Positions 8,302 to 15,862 of a DNA stretch of 64,000 nt are shown in pieces. The stretch comes from CAVQCX01 sp963711095 (lineage in GTDB: Bacteria; Pseudomonadota; Gammaproteobacteria; Chromatiales; Chromatiaceae): contig CAVQCX010000008.1 in assembly GCA_963711095.1 (NCBI GenBank), positions 124,001 through 188,000 on the forward strand, in the 5' to 3' direction. Below the pieces are notes generated by a model. The model searched no databases. It was not told the origin of the DNA and saw nothing but the letters and a program-made list of their open reading frames with translations. Within the stretch, counting starts at the first letter, position 1. Each line of letters opens with the position of its first letter. The position numbers and the translations under genes are program-made.

Positions 8302-9348
8302 TCAGCCCCCCTCGAACAGATCCCCGACACCGCCCGCGGCTCTCGGCGTCGGAGGCTGCAGCCCCAGATGCAGATAGGCGGCGCGGGTGGCCACCCGCCC
8401 CCGCGGGGTGCGCATCAGGTAGCCCTGTTGGATCAGGTAGGGCTCGAGCACGTCCTCGATGGTGCCGCGCTCCTCGCCGATCGCCGCAGCCAGGCTGTCT
8501 ATGCCCACCGGGCCACCGTCGAACTTGCGGATCACCGCCTCCAGCAGCCGCCGGTCCATGGCATCGAAGCCGCTGTCGTCGACGTTGAGCAGCTTGAGGG
8601 CCCGATCCGCGATGTCGGCGGTCAACCGCCCATCCGCCTTGACCTGAGCATAGTCGCGCACCCGCCTCAGCAGCCGGTTGGCGATGCGCGGGGTACCGCG
8701 CGCGCGCCGCGCGATCTCCCGCGCCCCGGTCTCCTGCGCCTCCATGCCGAGGATGCCCGCCGAGCGCCGCACGATCCGCGTGAGCTCGTCGATGGAGTAG
8801 AACTCCAGGCGCTGCACGATACCGAAGCGATCGCGCAGCGGCGAGGTGAGCAGCCCCGCCCGGGTGGTCGCGCCCACTAGCGTGAAGGGCGGCAGATCGA
8901 GCTTGATGCAGCGTGCAGCCGGGCCTTCTCCGATGACGATGTCGAGCTGGTAGTCCTCCATGGCCGGGTAGAGGATCTCTTCCACCACGGGACTCAGGCG
9001 GTGGATCTCGTCGACGAACAGCACGTCGCGCGGCTCCAGGTTGGTGAGCAGCGCCGCCAGATCGCCGGGCTTCTCCAGTACCGGCCCCGAGGTCTGGCGC
9101 AGGCCCACCCCCATCTCGTTGGCCACCACGTGGGCCAGCGTGGTCTTGCCCAGCCCCGGGGGCCCGAAGATCAGCACGTGATCCAGGGCCTCGCGACGCG
9201 CCCGCGCGGCCTGGATGAAGACCTCCATCTGCTCGCGCACCACCGGCTGGCCCACATACTCGGCGAGCCGACGAGGCCGGATGGCCCGGTCCAGCGCCCG
9301 GTCCTCGGTGCCCACCTCGGGGCTGATCAGCCGCCCGGGCTCGCTCAT
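8302..9348 (-). CDS. ruvB: Holliday junction helicase motor RuvB
   Basis: 348 aa AAA+ ATPase that drives branch migration with RuvA. Walker A is GPPGLGKTT (62-70), Walker B is VLFVDEIHRL, sensor 1 is LVGATTRAGLL, and a C-terminal winged helix follows (IGEERGTIEDVLEPYLIQQG, MRTPRGR). The start MSEPGRL at 9348 gives normal length; the open frame continues to 9405 without family sequence. It is separated from ruvA by a 190-bp spacer carrying an inverted repeat, unlike the tight ruvA-ruvC overlap. Confidence 0.96.
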   Translation of the reverse strand: MSEPGRLISPEVGTEDRALDRAIRPRRLAEYVGQPVVREQMEVFIQAARARREALDHVLIFGPPGLGKTTLAHVVANEMGVGLRQTSGPVLEKPGDLAALLTNLEPRDVLFVDEIHRLSPVVEEILYPAMEDYQLDIVIGEGPAARCIKLDLPPFTLVGATTRAGLLTSPLRDRFGIVQRLEFYSIDELTRIVRRSAGILGMEAQETGAREIARRARGTPRIANRLLRRVRDYAQVKADGRLTADIADRALKLLNVDDSGFDAMDRRLLEAVIRKFDGGPVGIDSLAAAIGEERGTIEDVLEPYLIQQGYLMRTPRGRVATRAAYLHLGLQPPTPRAAGGVGDLFEGG

Positions 9349-9389
9349 AGCCTCGCCCCCAAGCCCTTCACCCGAGAAACGGCAGTTGG

Positions 9390-9520
9390 AACCGCCAAGG
9401 CGCAAAGGACGCCACGACAGATGTGCACCAGATGCGAAAGCTCCTTCTTCACCCAGAGGGTGACCCGAGTCACGAGGATATATCCTTGAAACGCTTGGCG
9501 ATCTTGGCGCCTTGGCGGTT
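9390..9520. repeat. Inverted repeat in the ruvA-ruvB spacer
   Basis: AACCGCCAAGGCGC (9390-9403) and its exact complement GCGCCTTGGCGGTT (9507-9520) bracket about 100 bp. The arm sequence resembles dispersed intergenic palindromes of many proteobacteria. It may be an mRNA hairpin or a small mobile repeat; no T-run follows. Confidence 0.5.
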
Positions 9521-9538
9521 CAAATGGTCTTTCCAGGC

Positions 9539-10147
9539 TCACCGCTTCACCGCCCGCTGCAGCGCCGCCCGGATGAGGGACTCGCTGCCCTGCCCCTCGG
9601 CGGCGACCGCACGCACCATCCGCAGCGCGTCCTGGGGCCGATAGCCCAGGGAAACCAGGGCGCTCACCGCCTCGTCCTCCGGGGTCTGCTCCGGCGCCGG
9701 CGGCACCCCCGGGCGGGCTACCACCCCGCTGGCGGAGACCGCCGGGGACCCGAGCCGGTCGCGCATCTCCACGATCAGGCGCTCGGCGGTCTTCTTGCCG
9801 ATTCCGGGCAGCCGGGTCAGAGCGGCGACGTCGTCGCTACGCACGCAACGGCTGAAATCCTGGGCACTCATGCCCGAGAGGATCGCCAGGGCGACCTTGG
9901 GCCCGACCCCGCTGACCTTCACCAGGCCCCTGAACAGCCCACGCTCGGCCTCGCTGCCGAACCCGTAGAGCACCTGGGCGTCCTCGCGCACCACCAGGTG
10001 CGTCAACAAAGTAGTCTGCTCGCCGGCGGCCGGCAGGTTGTAGAAAGTGGACATGGGGGCCTCGATCTCGTAGCCCACGCCATGCACATCCAGCAGCAGC
10101 CAGGGGGGCTGCTTGTGGACGATCTCCCCGCGCAGCCGACCGATCAC
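9539..10147 (-). CDS. ruvA: Holliday junction DNA-binding protein RuvA
   Basis: 202 aa. It has an N-terminal OB domain (MIGRLRGEIV, LLLDVHGVGYEI), two helix-hairpin-helix motifs (VKVSGVGPKVALAIL and LTRLPGIGKKTAERLI), an acidic/proline linker, and the C-terminal RuvB-binding domain (EAVSALVSLGYRPQDA). Its start overlaps the ruvC stop by 4 bp (ATGA), so the two are translationally coupled. Confidence 0.96.
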   Translation of the reverse strand: MIGRLRGEIVHKQPPWLLLDVHGVGYEIEAPMSTFYNLPAAGEQTTLLTHLVVREDAQVLYGFGSEAERGLFRGLVKVSGVGPKVALAILSGMSAQDFSRCVRSDDVAALTRLPGIGKKTAERLIVEMRDRLGSPAVSASGVVARPGVPPAPEQTPEDEAVSALVSLGYRPQDALRMVRAVAAEGQGSESLIRAALQRAVKR

Positions 10148-10653
10148 CCCAGCGATCCTCCGCGGCTCGCCGACAGCCGCTCCAGGGTGCTGCCGGTGTG
10201 GGCATGGGTGATGGCCACCGCCAGGGCATCGGCGGCGTCGGCCGGCGGCTCGGCGTCGAGCCCGAGGATCAGGCGCACCATGTGCTGTACCTGTCCCTTC
10301 TCGGCCCGGCCGGTGCCCACCACCGCCTGCTTGACCGCGCGTGGGGCGTACTCACTCACCGGTAGCCCCGCCGTGACCGCCGCACAGATCGCCGCACCGC
10401 GCGCCTGGCCGAGCTTGAGCGCGGAGGCGGCATTCTTCGCCACGAACACCTGCTCGATGGCCAGATCCCGCGGGCCATAGCTTGCCACCAGACGGCTCAC
10501 CTCGGCGAATATCACCCCAAGGCGCAGCGCCATCTGCCCGTCGCCCAGCTGGATGCAGCCGCTCGCCACATGGCAAGAGCGCACCCCGTCGCTGTCGACG
10601 ATGCCGTAGCCGGTGACCCGGGAGCCCGGGTCTATGCCGAGGATACGGCGCAC
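10144..10653 (-). CDS. ruvC: Holliday junction resolvase RuvC
   Basis: 169 aa endonuclease with an RNase H fold. Acidic active-site residues lie in ILGIDPGSRVTGYG (Asp7), LAIEQVFVAKN and DAADALAVAITH. Upstream of ruvA in the ruvCAB order, 30 bp after yebC. Confidence 0.96.
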   Translation of the reverse strand: MRRILGIDPGSRVTGYGIVDSDGVRSCHVASGCIQLGDGQMALRLGVIFAEVSRLVASYGPRDLAIEQVFVAKNAASALKLGQARGAAICAAVTAGLPVSEYAPRAVKQAVVGTGRAEKGQVQHMVRLILGLDAEPPADAADALAVAITHAHTGSTLERLSASRGGSLG

Positions 10654-10683
10654 CTGTCCATGCCTGCCCGCGGCGCCCGGCCG

Positions 10684-11436
10684 TCAGCCGGCGCCTATGG
10701 CCTCCAGGACCTCGTCGGCGATCTCGGCGTTCGTGTACACATCCTGGACATCGTCGAGGTCCTCCAGCATGTCGATCAGGCGCAATACCTTCTCCGCTGC
10801 CTCGGCCTCGAGCTCGCTGGTGGTCTCGGCGCGCAGGGTGATCTCGGCCGATTCCGGCGCCAGCCCGGCCGCTTCCATCGCAGCCTTGACCGCGCTGAAG
10901 GTGTCCGGGGCGGTGGACACCTCGAGGCCGCCGTCCTCGGCGCTCGCCACGTCGTGCGCGCCCGCCTCCAACGCCGCCTCCATGAGCGCGTCCTCGCTCG
11001 CCCCGGCCGGATAGCGCAGCACGCCCAGCGCCCTGAACAGATAGGAGACCGAGCCGTCCGTGCCCAGGTTGCCCCCGCATTTGGTGAATGCATGGCGAAC
11101 CTCCGAGGCGGTCCGGTTGCGGTTATCGGTCATGCAATCGACGATCACCGCCGTACCCCCGGGCCCGTAGCCCTCGTAGCGCAGCTCCTCGTAGCTCTCG
11201 GCGTCCAGATCCCCGGAGCCGCGTTTGATGGCACGCTCCATGGTGTCCTTGGGCATGTTCGCGGCCAGCGCCTTGTCCACCGCCAGGCGCAGACGCGGGT
11301 TGGCGTCCACTTCGCCGCCGCTGGCACGCGCAGCGACCGTGATCTCGCGGATCAGCTTGGTCCAGACCTTGCCGCGTTTCTTGTCCTGGGCCGCCTTCTT
11401 GTGCTTGATGTTGGCCCACTTGCTGTGTCCTGACAT
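10684..11436 (-). CDS. yebC: YebC/PmpR-family protein
   Basis: 250 aa TACO1/YebC family, normal length. The N-terminus MSGHSKWANIKHKKAAQD is diagnostic and fixes the start at 11436. Other conserved blocks are MPKDTMERAIKRGSGD, YEGYGPGGTAVIVDCMTDNRNRT and GGNLGTDGSVSYLF. Members are described as translation-associated factors relieving ribosome stalling and as DNA-binding regulators (PmpR); the role here cannot be decided from sequence. It heads the ruvCAB cluster. Confidence 0.95.
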   Translation of the reverse strand: MSGHSKWANIKHKKAAQDKKRGKVWTKLIREITVAARASGGEVDANPRLRLAVDKALAANMPKDTMERAIKRGSGDLDAESYEELRYEGYGPGGTAVIVDCMTDNRNRTASEVRHAFTKCGGNLGTDGSVSYLFRALGVLRYPAGASEDALMEAALEAGAHDVASAEDGGLEVSTAPDTFSAVKAAMEAAGLAPESAEITLRAETTSELEAEAAEKVLRLIDMLEDLDDVQDVYTNAEIADEVLEAIGAG

Positions 11437-11743
11437 CGCTTTCGTCTCGGGGCTGCAAACCCGTGCGATCTTATCATCCCGTCCGGCAGGCCAAGAATAG
11501 CGTGCGGGCTGCACGTCGCCACACCTTCTGCCAGAGGGGCCTCAGAGTCCCCCTGCGAGGCGGCTCGCCGTGACGAGCCGCGCAGACCCGTGCGCCAGGC
11601 CGCACCGGCGCAAGACTCTCTCGGCCCTCCCATGTAATACCTCGATGAGCGACGCGGCCGATCCCGCCCGTCTGCTCGCGCGTATTGCGGCTCTTCGCCC
11701 GAGCGCCCCGCGATCGAAGGGCCTGCCCAGCAGCCTCCAGCCG
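11437..11743. other. Intergenic region with a candidate hairpin terminator
   Basis: Between yebC and the esterase gene. A perfect 8-bp hairpin GCGGCTCG-ccgtga-CGAGCCGC occupies 11560-11581 without a T-run. No coding sequence was recognised in the rest. Confidence 0.4.
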
Positions 11744-12400
11744 TTATTCGAACCGCCCCCGGGCGAGGAACCGCAGGACCGCTGCACTCACCCGCGGGGA
11801 CCACAGCATCCCGAAGTGACTGACCGGATAGGCGATCCAGTCCGCGAGCCCGTCCGCGCGGGTCTCGGAGACGGCGACGGTGCCGTCGCCGGGTCTCTGC
11901 AGACCACCGACCAGCGTGCCAAGCCCCAGCCCGGCGCTCCCGGCGATCGCCCCGATGCTGCGGCCGCGCGGCAGCGCTGGCACATCGCCGAGCAGGCCGT
12001 GGTCAATGCTCCGCCCCAGCAGGGGGCGCAGCGAGGGGCGGGCGGCCAAACGAGCCGCGACTCCGCTGCCCGCCAGGGGCGTGCCCAGCAGCACCGCACG
12101 ACCGGGCGGCAGCTCGGGCCAGCCCGAGAACAGATGCGCCAGGACGATACCGCCCAGGCTGTGGGCGACAAAATGCACCCGGCTCGCCGACAGGCGGTCC
12201 ACGAAGCCCGCCAGGGCAGCGGCGTTGCGCCTCGGCGGGCGCCGCAGGCAGGGGTATCGAAAGAGCCGGCAGCGATAGCCGGCCGTACCGAGCCGCCGCG
12301 CCAGCGGCATCAGCTCCAGACCGGTCATCCAGATCCCATGCACCAGCACCAGGGCGTTCCCCGGGGCCACCGGGGACAAGGCCGCGTCAGGCCGTGCCAC
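11744..12400 (-). CDS. Alpha/beta hydrolase, triacylglycerol lipase-like esterase
   Basis: 218 aa. The oxyanion motif LVLVHGIWM (about 18-26) is followed by the nucleophile elbow AHSLGG with Ser81. Possible remaining triad residues are an Asp in GDGTVAVSETR and the His in PVSHFGML near the C-terminus. No signal peptide, so probably cytoplasmic. Substrate unknown. It is divergent from the radical SAM gene and lies in a four-gene insertion that splits the usual yebC/nudB/aspS neighbourhood. Confidence 0.8.
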   Translation of the reverse strand: MARPDAALSPVAPGNALVLVHGIWMTGLELMPLARRLGTAGYRCRLFRYPCLRRPPRRNAAALAGFVDRLSASRVHFVAHSLGGIVLAHLFSGWPELPPGRAVLLGTPLAGSGVAARLAARPSLRPLLGRSIDHGLLGDVPALPRGRSIGAIAGSAGLGLGTLVGGLQRPGDGTVAVSETRADGLADWIAYPVSHFGMLWSPRVSAAVLRFLARGRFE

Positions 12401-12457
12401 GCCACGCGTCCGGGCGGTTGACGATTATCATTTCCCCCTGGGAACAGCTGCGCTTTA

Positions 12458-13090
12458 ATGCAATTTTCGACATCGCTTCGGCCGGATTCCGTGTCCCAGC
12501 AAATCAGCTATCTCATCGGTGATCGACTCTATCTGAACATCACCGACCGCTGTACGTTGAGCTGCGCCTTCTGCCCCAAGTTCCGGGGCAGCCATCAGGT
12601 GCACGACTACGACCTCAGCCTCGACCATCGCCCCGGGGCCGGGGAGATCCTCGCAGCGGTCGGCGATCCGACCCGCTACGCCGAAGTCGTGTTCTGCGGC
12701 TACGGCGAGCCGACGCTGCGGCTTCGCACCCTGCTGGAGGTCGCCCGGGGCGTCAAGCACCGGGGTGGACAGGTACGCGTTAACACCGATGGCCTGGCAA
12801 ACCTGGTCCACAAGCGCGATACCCTGCCGGAGCTCTCGGCAGTGGTCGACGCCGTGTCGATCTCGCTCAACGCCCAGAATGCCGAGGTCTACGCACGTCA
12901 TTGTCGCCCCGCCCTGCCCGGCTCCTACGAGCACCTGCTGGATTTCCTCGGCCGCGCGCCCCGCTGGATCCCGTCGGTAACAGCCACTGCCATCGACGGC
13001 CTCGAAGGCGTGGACATCGCCGCCTGCGAGCGCCTGGCCGCCGGCCTCGGGGTCGGCTTCCGCCGGCGCCTGCTCGACCAGGTCGGCTGA
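12458..13090 (+). CDS. TatD-associated-type radical SAM protein
   Basis: 210 aa radical SAM enzyme. The cluster motif is CTLSCAFC (Cys 32, 36, 39), followed by VVFCGYGEPTLR as the SAM-binding GGE-like motif and VRVNTDGLANLVH. The short length and the YLNITDRCTLSCAFCPK entry match the TatD-linked radical SAM family; its reaction is not known. No tatD gene is adjacent. The next gene starts 17 bp downstream and may be cotranscribed. Confidence 0.8.
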   Translation: MQFSTSLRPDSVSQQISYLIGDRLYLNITDRCTLSCAFCPKFRGSHQVHDYDLSLDHRPGAGEILAAVGDPTRYAEVVFCGYGEPTLRLRTLLEVARGVKHRGGQVRVNTDGLANLVHKRDTLPELSAVVDAVSISLNAQNAEVYARHCRPALPGSYEHLLDFLGRAPRWIPSVTATAIDGLEGVDIAACERLAAGLGVGFRRRLLDQVG

Positions 13091-13107
13091 GTGTCGGAGC
13101 CCCAACC

Positions 13108-13989
13108 GTGGCAGGCCACCGCAGCCCCTTCGACCTGGCGGACGACGGCGCCTACCGCAGCTGGCGCGAGCACAAGCTCGCCGAATATCCCCGCAGCGTC
13201 GGCGAGCTGGTGGTGGAGGTGCGTGACCCCCGCGCCCTCAGCCCGGCCGAGCACGCCGAGCTCTACCGGCTGCTGCGCCGCACCAACATGGCGATCTACG
13301 CGGGGCGCACCGACCACGATCCCGACAAGGCGATCGTACGCCGGCTCGGCGAGCAGCTCGGGCTGCGCGCGCTCGATCACAACATGGGGGCCGACGAGGA
13401 TGCCATCACCTCCCTGCGGGTCGCCTCCGACACCCTGCACCAGGGCTATATACCTTATACGGACCGGCCCATTGCCTGGCACACCGACGGCTACTACAAC
13501 ACGCCCGGTCAGCAGATCCGCGGGCTCATCCTGCACTGCGTGCAGCCCGCCGATATAGGCGGGGCGAACCGGTTCTGCGATCCGGAGATTGTCTACATAG
13601 GGCTGCGCGACCAGGACCCGGAACATGTGCGGGCCCTGATGGAGCCCGACGCCATGACGATCCCGGCCAACATCGTCGACGGGGTCGAGCTGCGCCCCGC
13701 CCGCAGCGGCCCGGTGTTCTCGGTGCAGCACGACGGGCGGCTGCACATGCGCTACACAGCGCGCCGGCGCAACTGCCTGTGGAAGGACAGCCCCGGGATC
13801 CAGCGCGCGGAGCAGGCCCTGCGCCGCATCCTGGAGACCGGCAAGTCCCTGCAACACGAGGCCCGGCTCGAAGCGGGCCAGGGGCTTATCAGCAACAACT
13901 GCCTGCACACCCGCAGCGCGTTCGAGAGCCACGCGCACCAACGCCTGCTCTACCGCGCGCGCTATTACGACCGCCTCGCCGGGACCTGA
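13108..13989 (+). CDS. TauD/TfdA-family Fe(II)/2-oxoglutarate dioxygenase
   Basis: About 293 aa from a GTG at 13108, preceded by GGAG with 8-base spacing; the open frame extends further upstream but overlaps the radical SAM gene. Iron ligands are visible as the HxD in IAWHTDGYYN and the distal His in NNCLHTRSAFE, with an Arg (RLLYRARYYD) for 2-oxoglutarate. Family members hydroxylate small substrates such as taurine, gamma-butyrobetaine or aryloxyalkanoates. The substrate is unknown. The following gene carries the DUF971 domain that forms the N-terminus of gamma-butyrobetaine hydroxylases, which hints at that branch. Confidence 0.8.
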   Translation: MAGHRSPFDLADDGAYRSWREHKLAEYPRSVGELVVEVRDPRALSPAEHAELYRLLRRTNMAIYAGRTDHDPDKAIVRRLGEQLGLRALDHNMGADEDAITSLRVASDTLHQGYIPYTDRPIAWHTDGYYNTPGQQIRGLILHCVQPADIGGANRFCDPEIVYIGLRDQDPEHVRALMEPDAMTIPANIVDGVELRPARSGPVFSVQHDGRLHMRYTARRRNCLWKDSPGIQRAEQALRRILETGKSLQHEARLEAGQGLISNNCLHTRSAFESHAHQRLLYRARYYDRLAGT

Positions 13990-14156
13990 GGACTCCCCCA
14001 CGCGCCCGCCGCGAGGGCGACCGGCTGACCCTCGCTGCGCCAGGGGGCAGCGGAGCCGGTGTTAGCATGCAGCGCTTGAATTCACCGAGGGCGCCCCGAT
14101 GTCGGCGGGGCAACACTGCCGTGCTGCCCCATACCCTCCAGCCTGGGCCGGTCGAG

Positions 14157-14804
14157 ATGACAGAGAGCGCGCACCCCATCCCCAGCGAGATCAGCCTGCA
14201 CAAGAAGTCGCGCCTGCTGTCCCTCCGCTTCTCTGACGGCAGCCACTTCGACCTGCCCTGCGAGTACCTGCGGGTGTTCTCCAAGGCCAAGGAGGTGCGC
14301 ATGACCGACCGGCCCATCACCGGCAAGGAAGGGGTCAATATCGAGCGCATCGAGCCTCAGGGCCAGTACGCCCTGCGTCTGGTGTTCGATGACGGGCACG
14401 ATACCGGCATCTATTCCTTCGACACCCTGTACCAGCTCGGCGTCCACCAGGAGCAGAACTGGCAGGCGTATCTGGCGCGCCTGGAGGCTATGGGCTACCG
14501 CCGTGACGACCCCACCCCGGGCGGGGGCCGCGGCCAGGCGCAGGTGCGCATGCTCTATTTCGCCTGGCTCGCGCGCTTCCTGCGCAAGGACCATGAGAGC
14601 CTGGCGCTGCCGGAAACGGTCAAGGACGTCAGCGGGCTGCTCGGCTACCTGCGCATGCGCTACCCCGATCGACAGTTCTATCTGCGCGACGCCGAAGTCA
14701 GGGTCACCGTCAACAAGCAGTTTGCGGAGCCGTTCACGCGCATCGAGGACGGCGACGAGATCGCCCTGATCCCGGCTTCCCCCACCCCGCCCGCGGGGGT
14801 CTGA
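14157..14804 (+). CDS. DUF971 domain fused to a MoaD/ThiS-like domain
   Basis: 215 aa from ATG 14157. The N-terminal half is a DUF971 (gamma-butyrobetaine hydroxylase-like N-terminal) domain: ISLHKKSRLLSLRFSDG, LPCEYLRVFSKAKEVR, YALRLVFDDGHDTGIYSF. The C-terminal part, from about residue 128, is a ubiquitin-like MoaD/ThiS domain (VRMLYFAWLARFLRKDHESL, VTVNKQFAEPFTRIEDGDEI, ALIPASP). True MoaD ends in Gly-Gly for thiocarboxylation; this one ends SPTPPAGV, so sulfur carriage by the usual route is doubtful. DUF971 is also found attached to Fe-S carrier proteins of the Mrp/ApbC family. Function unknown. Confidence 0.8.
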   Translation: MTESAHPIPSEISLHKKSRLLSLRFSDGSHFDLPCEYLRVFSKAKEVRMTDRPITGKEGVNIERIEPQGQYALRLVFDDGHDTGIYSFDTLYQLGVHQEQNWQAYLARLEAMGYRRDDPTPGGGRGQAQVRMLYFAWLARFLRKDHESLALPETVKDVSGLLGYLRMRYPDRQFYLRDAEVRVTVNKQFAEPFTRIEDGDEIALIPASPTPPAGV

Positions 14805-14806
14805 TC

Positions 14807-15298
14807 TCAGCCGAGGCGCATTCGGATCGCCGCGCGGTTGGTCCAGGAGCTGGCCAGCCTTGCGGCCTGGGAGGCAATCAGCCAGCGGTACGCCCGGTGC
14901 TCGTCGGGGTGTAGCTGTACGATCCGCCGTGTCGGCAGGCAGAGCCCGAGCCAGTGCTCGGTGTTGAAGCGCGCCGAAGGGGCATAACGGGCCCGCCAGG
15001 GTCCGACGATGGGAAAGCGCTCCGAGTGGCACCAGTCCTCCAGCGCACCGCCGGCCTGGATCCCGGTCTCCTCCAGCAGCTCACGCTCGGCCGCATGGCG
15101 CACCGTCTCGCCCCAGCGCAGACTGCCGGTCACCGATTGCCAGAAATCCGGCGGCTCCCGGCGTCGCAGCATCAGTACCTGCCCGGACAAGGTATAGACC
15201 ACCACGAGCACCGACTCGGGTCGTTTGAAGCGCGTGCTCGCATCGGCGGCGCTCGGCTGATCCGCTTGGCGGACCGGCTCGTCGCCAGGCTCGCTCAT
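14807..15298 (-). CDS. nudB: Dihydroneopterin triphosphate diphosphatase NudB
   Basis: 163 aa Nudix hydrolase removing pyrophosphate from dihydroneopterin triphosphate in folate synthesis. The Nudix box GSLRWGETVRHAAERELLEE is intact. VLVVVYTLSGQVLMLRRREP and FWQSVTGSLRW match NudB. It is convergent with the DUF971-MoaD gene (2 bp apart) and downstream of aspS, as is usual apart from the repeat array between them. Confidence 0.88.
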   Translation of the reverse strand: MSEPGDEPVRQADQPSAADASTRFKRPESVLVVVYTLSGQVLMLRRREPPDFWQSVTGSLRWGETVRHAAERELLEETGIQAGGALEDWCHSERFPIVGPWRARYAPSARFNTEHWLGLCLPTRRIVQLHPDEHRAYRWLIASQAARLASSWTNRAAIRMRLG

Positions 15299-15335
15299 GA
15301 TCCGCTCCCCCGGTATCTCCCGGTCTACAGCAAGC

Positions 15336-15815
15336 CATCGGGCAGAGGGCCGGCCTCCTGCAGACCCGACGCAAACCCCGGACTGTAGGAGCCGATTCCC
15401 CTCGGCGATCCCTTGCGCCGGGCCCCCATCGGCCAGAGGGCTGGCCTCCTACACACCCGCTGCGATCCCCGGACTATAGGAGCCGAGCCCCCTCGGCGAT
15501 CCCTTGCGCCAGCCCCCGTCGCCCAGAGGGCTGGCCTCCTACACACCCGCTGCGATCCCCGGACTGTAGGAGCCGAGCCCCCTCGGCGATCCCTTGCGCC
15601 AGCCCCCAATCGCCCAGAGGGCTGGCCTCCTACACGCCCGCTGCGATCCCCGGACTGTAGAAGCCGAGCCCCCTCGGCGATCCCTTGAGCCGGGCCCCCA
15701 TCGGCCAGAGGGCTGGCCTCCTACACACCCGCTGCGATCCCCGGACTGTAGGAGCCGAGCCCCCTCGGCTATCCCTTGCGCCGGGCCCCCATCGGCCAGA
15801 GGGCTGGCCTCCTAC
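15336..15815. repeat. Five tandem copies of a 90-91-bp palindromic repeat
   Basis: Units start near 15336, 15427, 15517, 15608 and 15699, with a partial sixth ending at 15815. Each holds three palindromes: GCCGAG-cccc-CTCGGC, GGCCA-gagggc-TGGCC, and CTCCTACA pairing with TGTAGGAG across about 21 bases. Copies differ at a few positions. The array lies between nudB and aspS and leaves several frames open by chance; those frames are not genes. It resembles tandem REP/BIME units. Confidence 0.85.
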
Positions 15816-15862
15816 GAGGCCGGCGACGCTCGGCCGAGGAGACCGAAGGTCGGCAGGAGCCG

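Noticed and set aside
15336..15815. CRISPR array
   Set aside because: The whole 90-bp unit repeats without unique spacers, and no cas genes are present.
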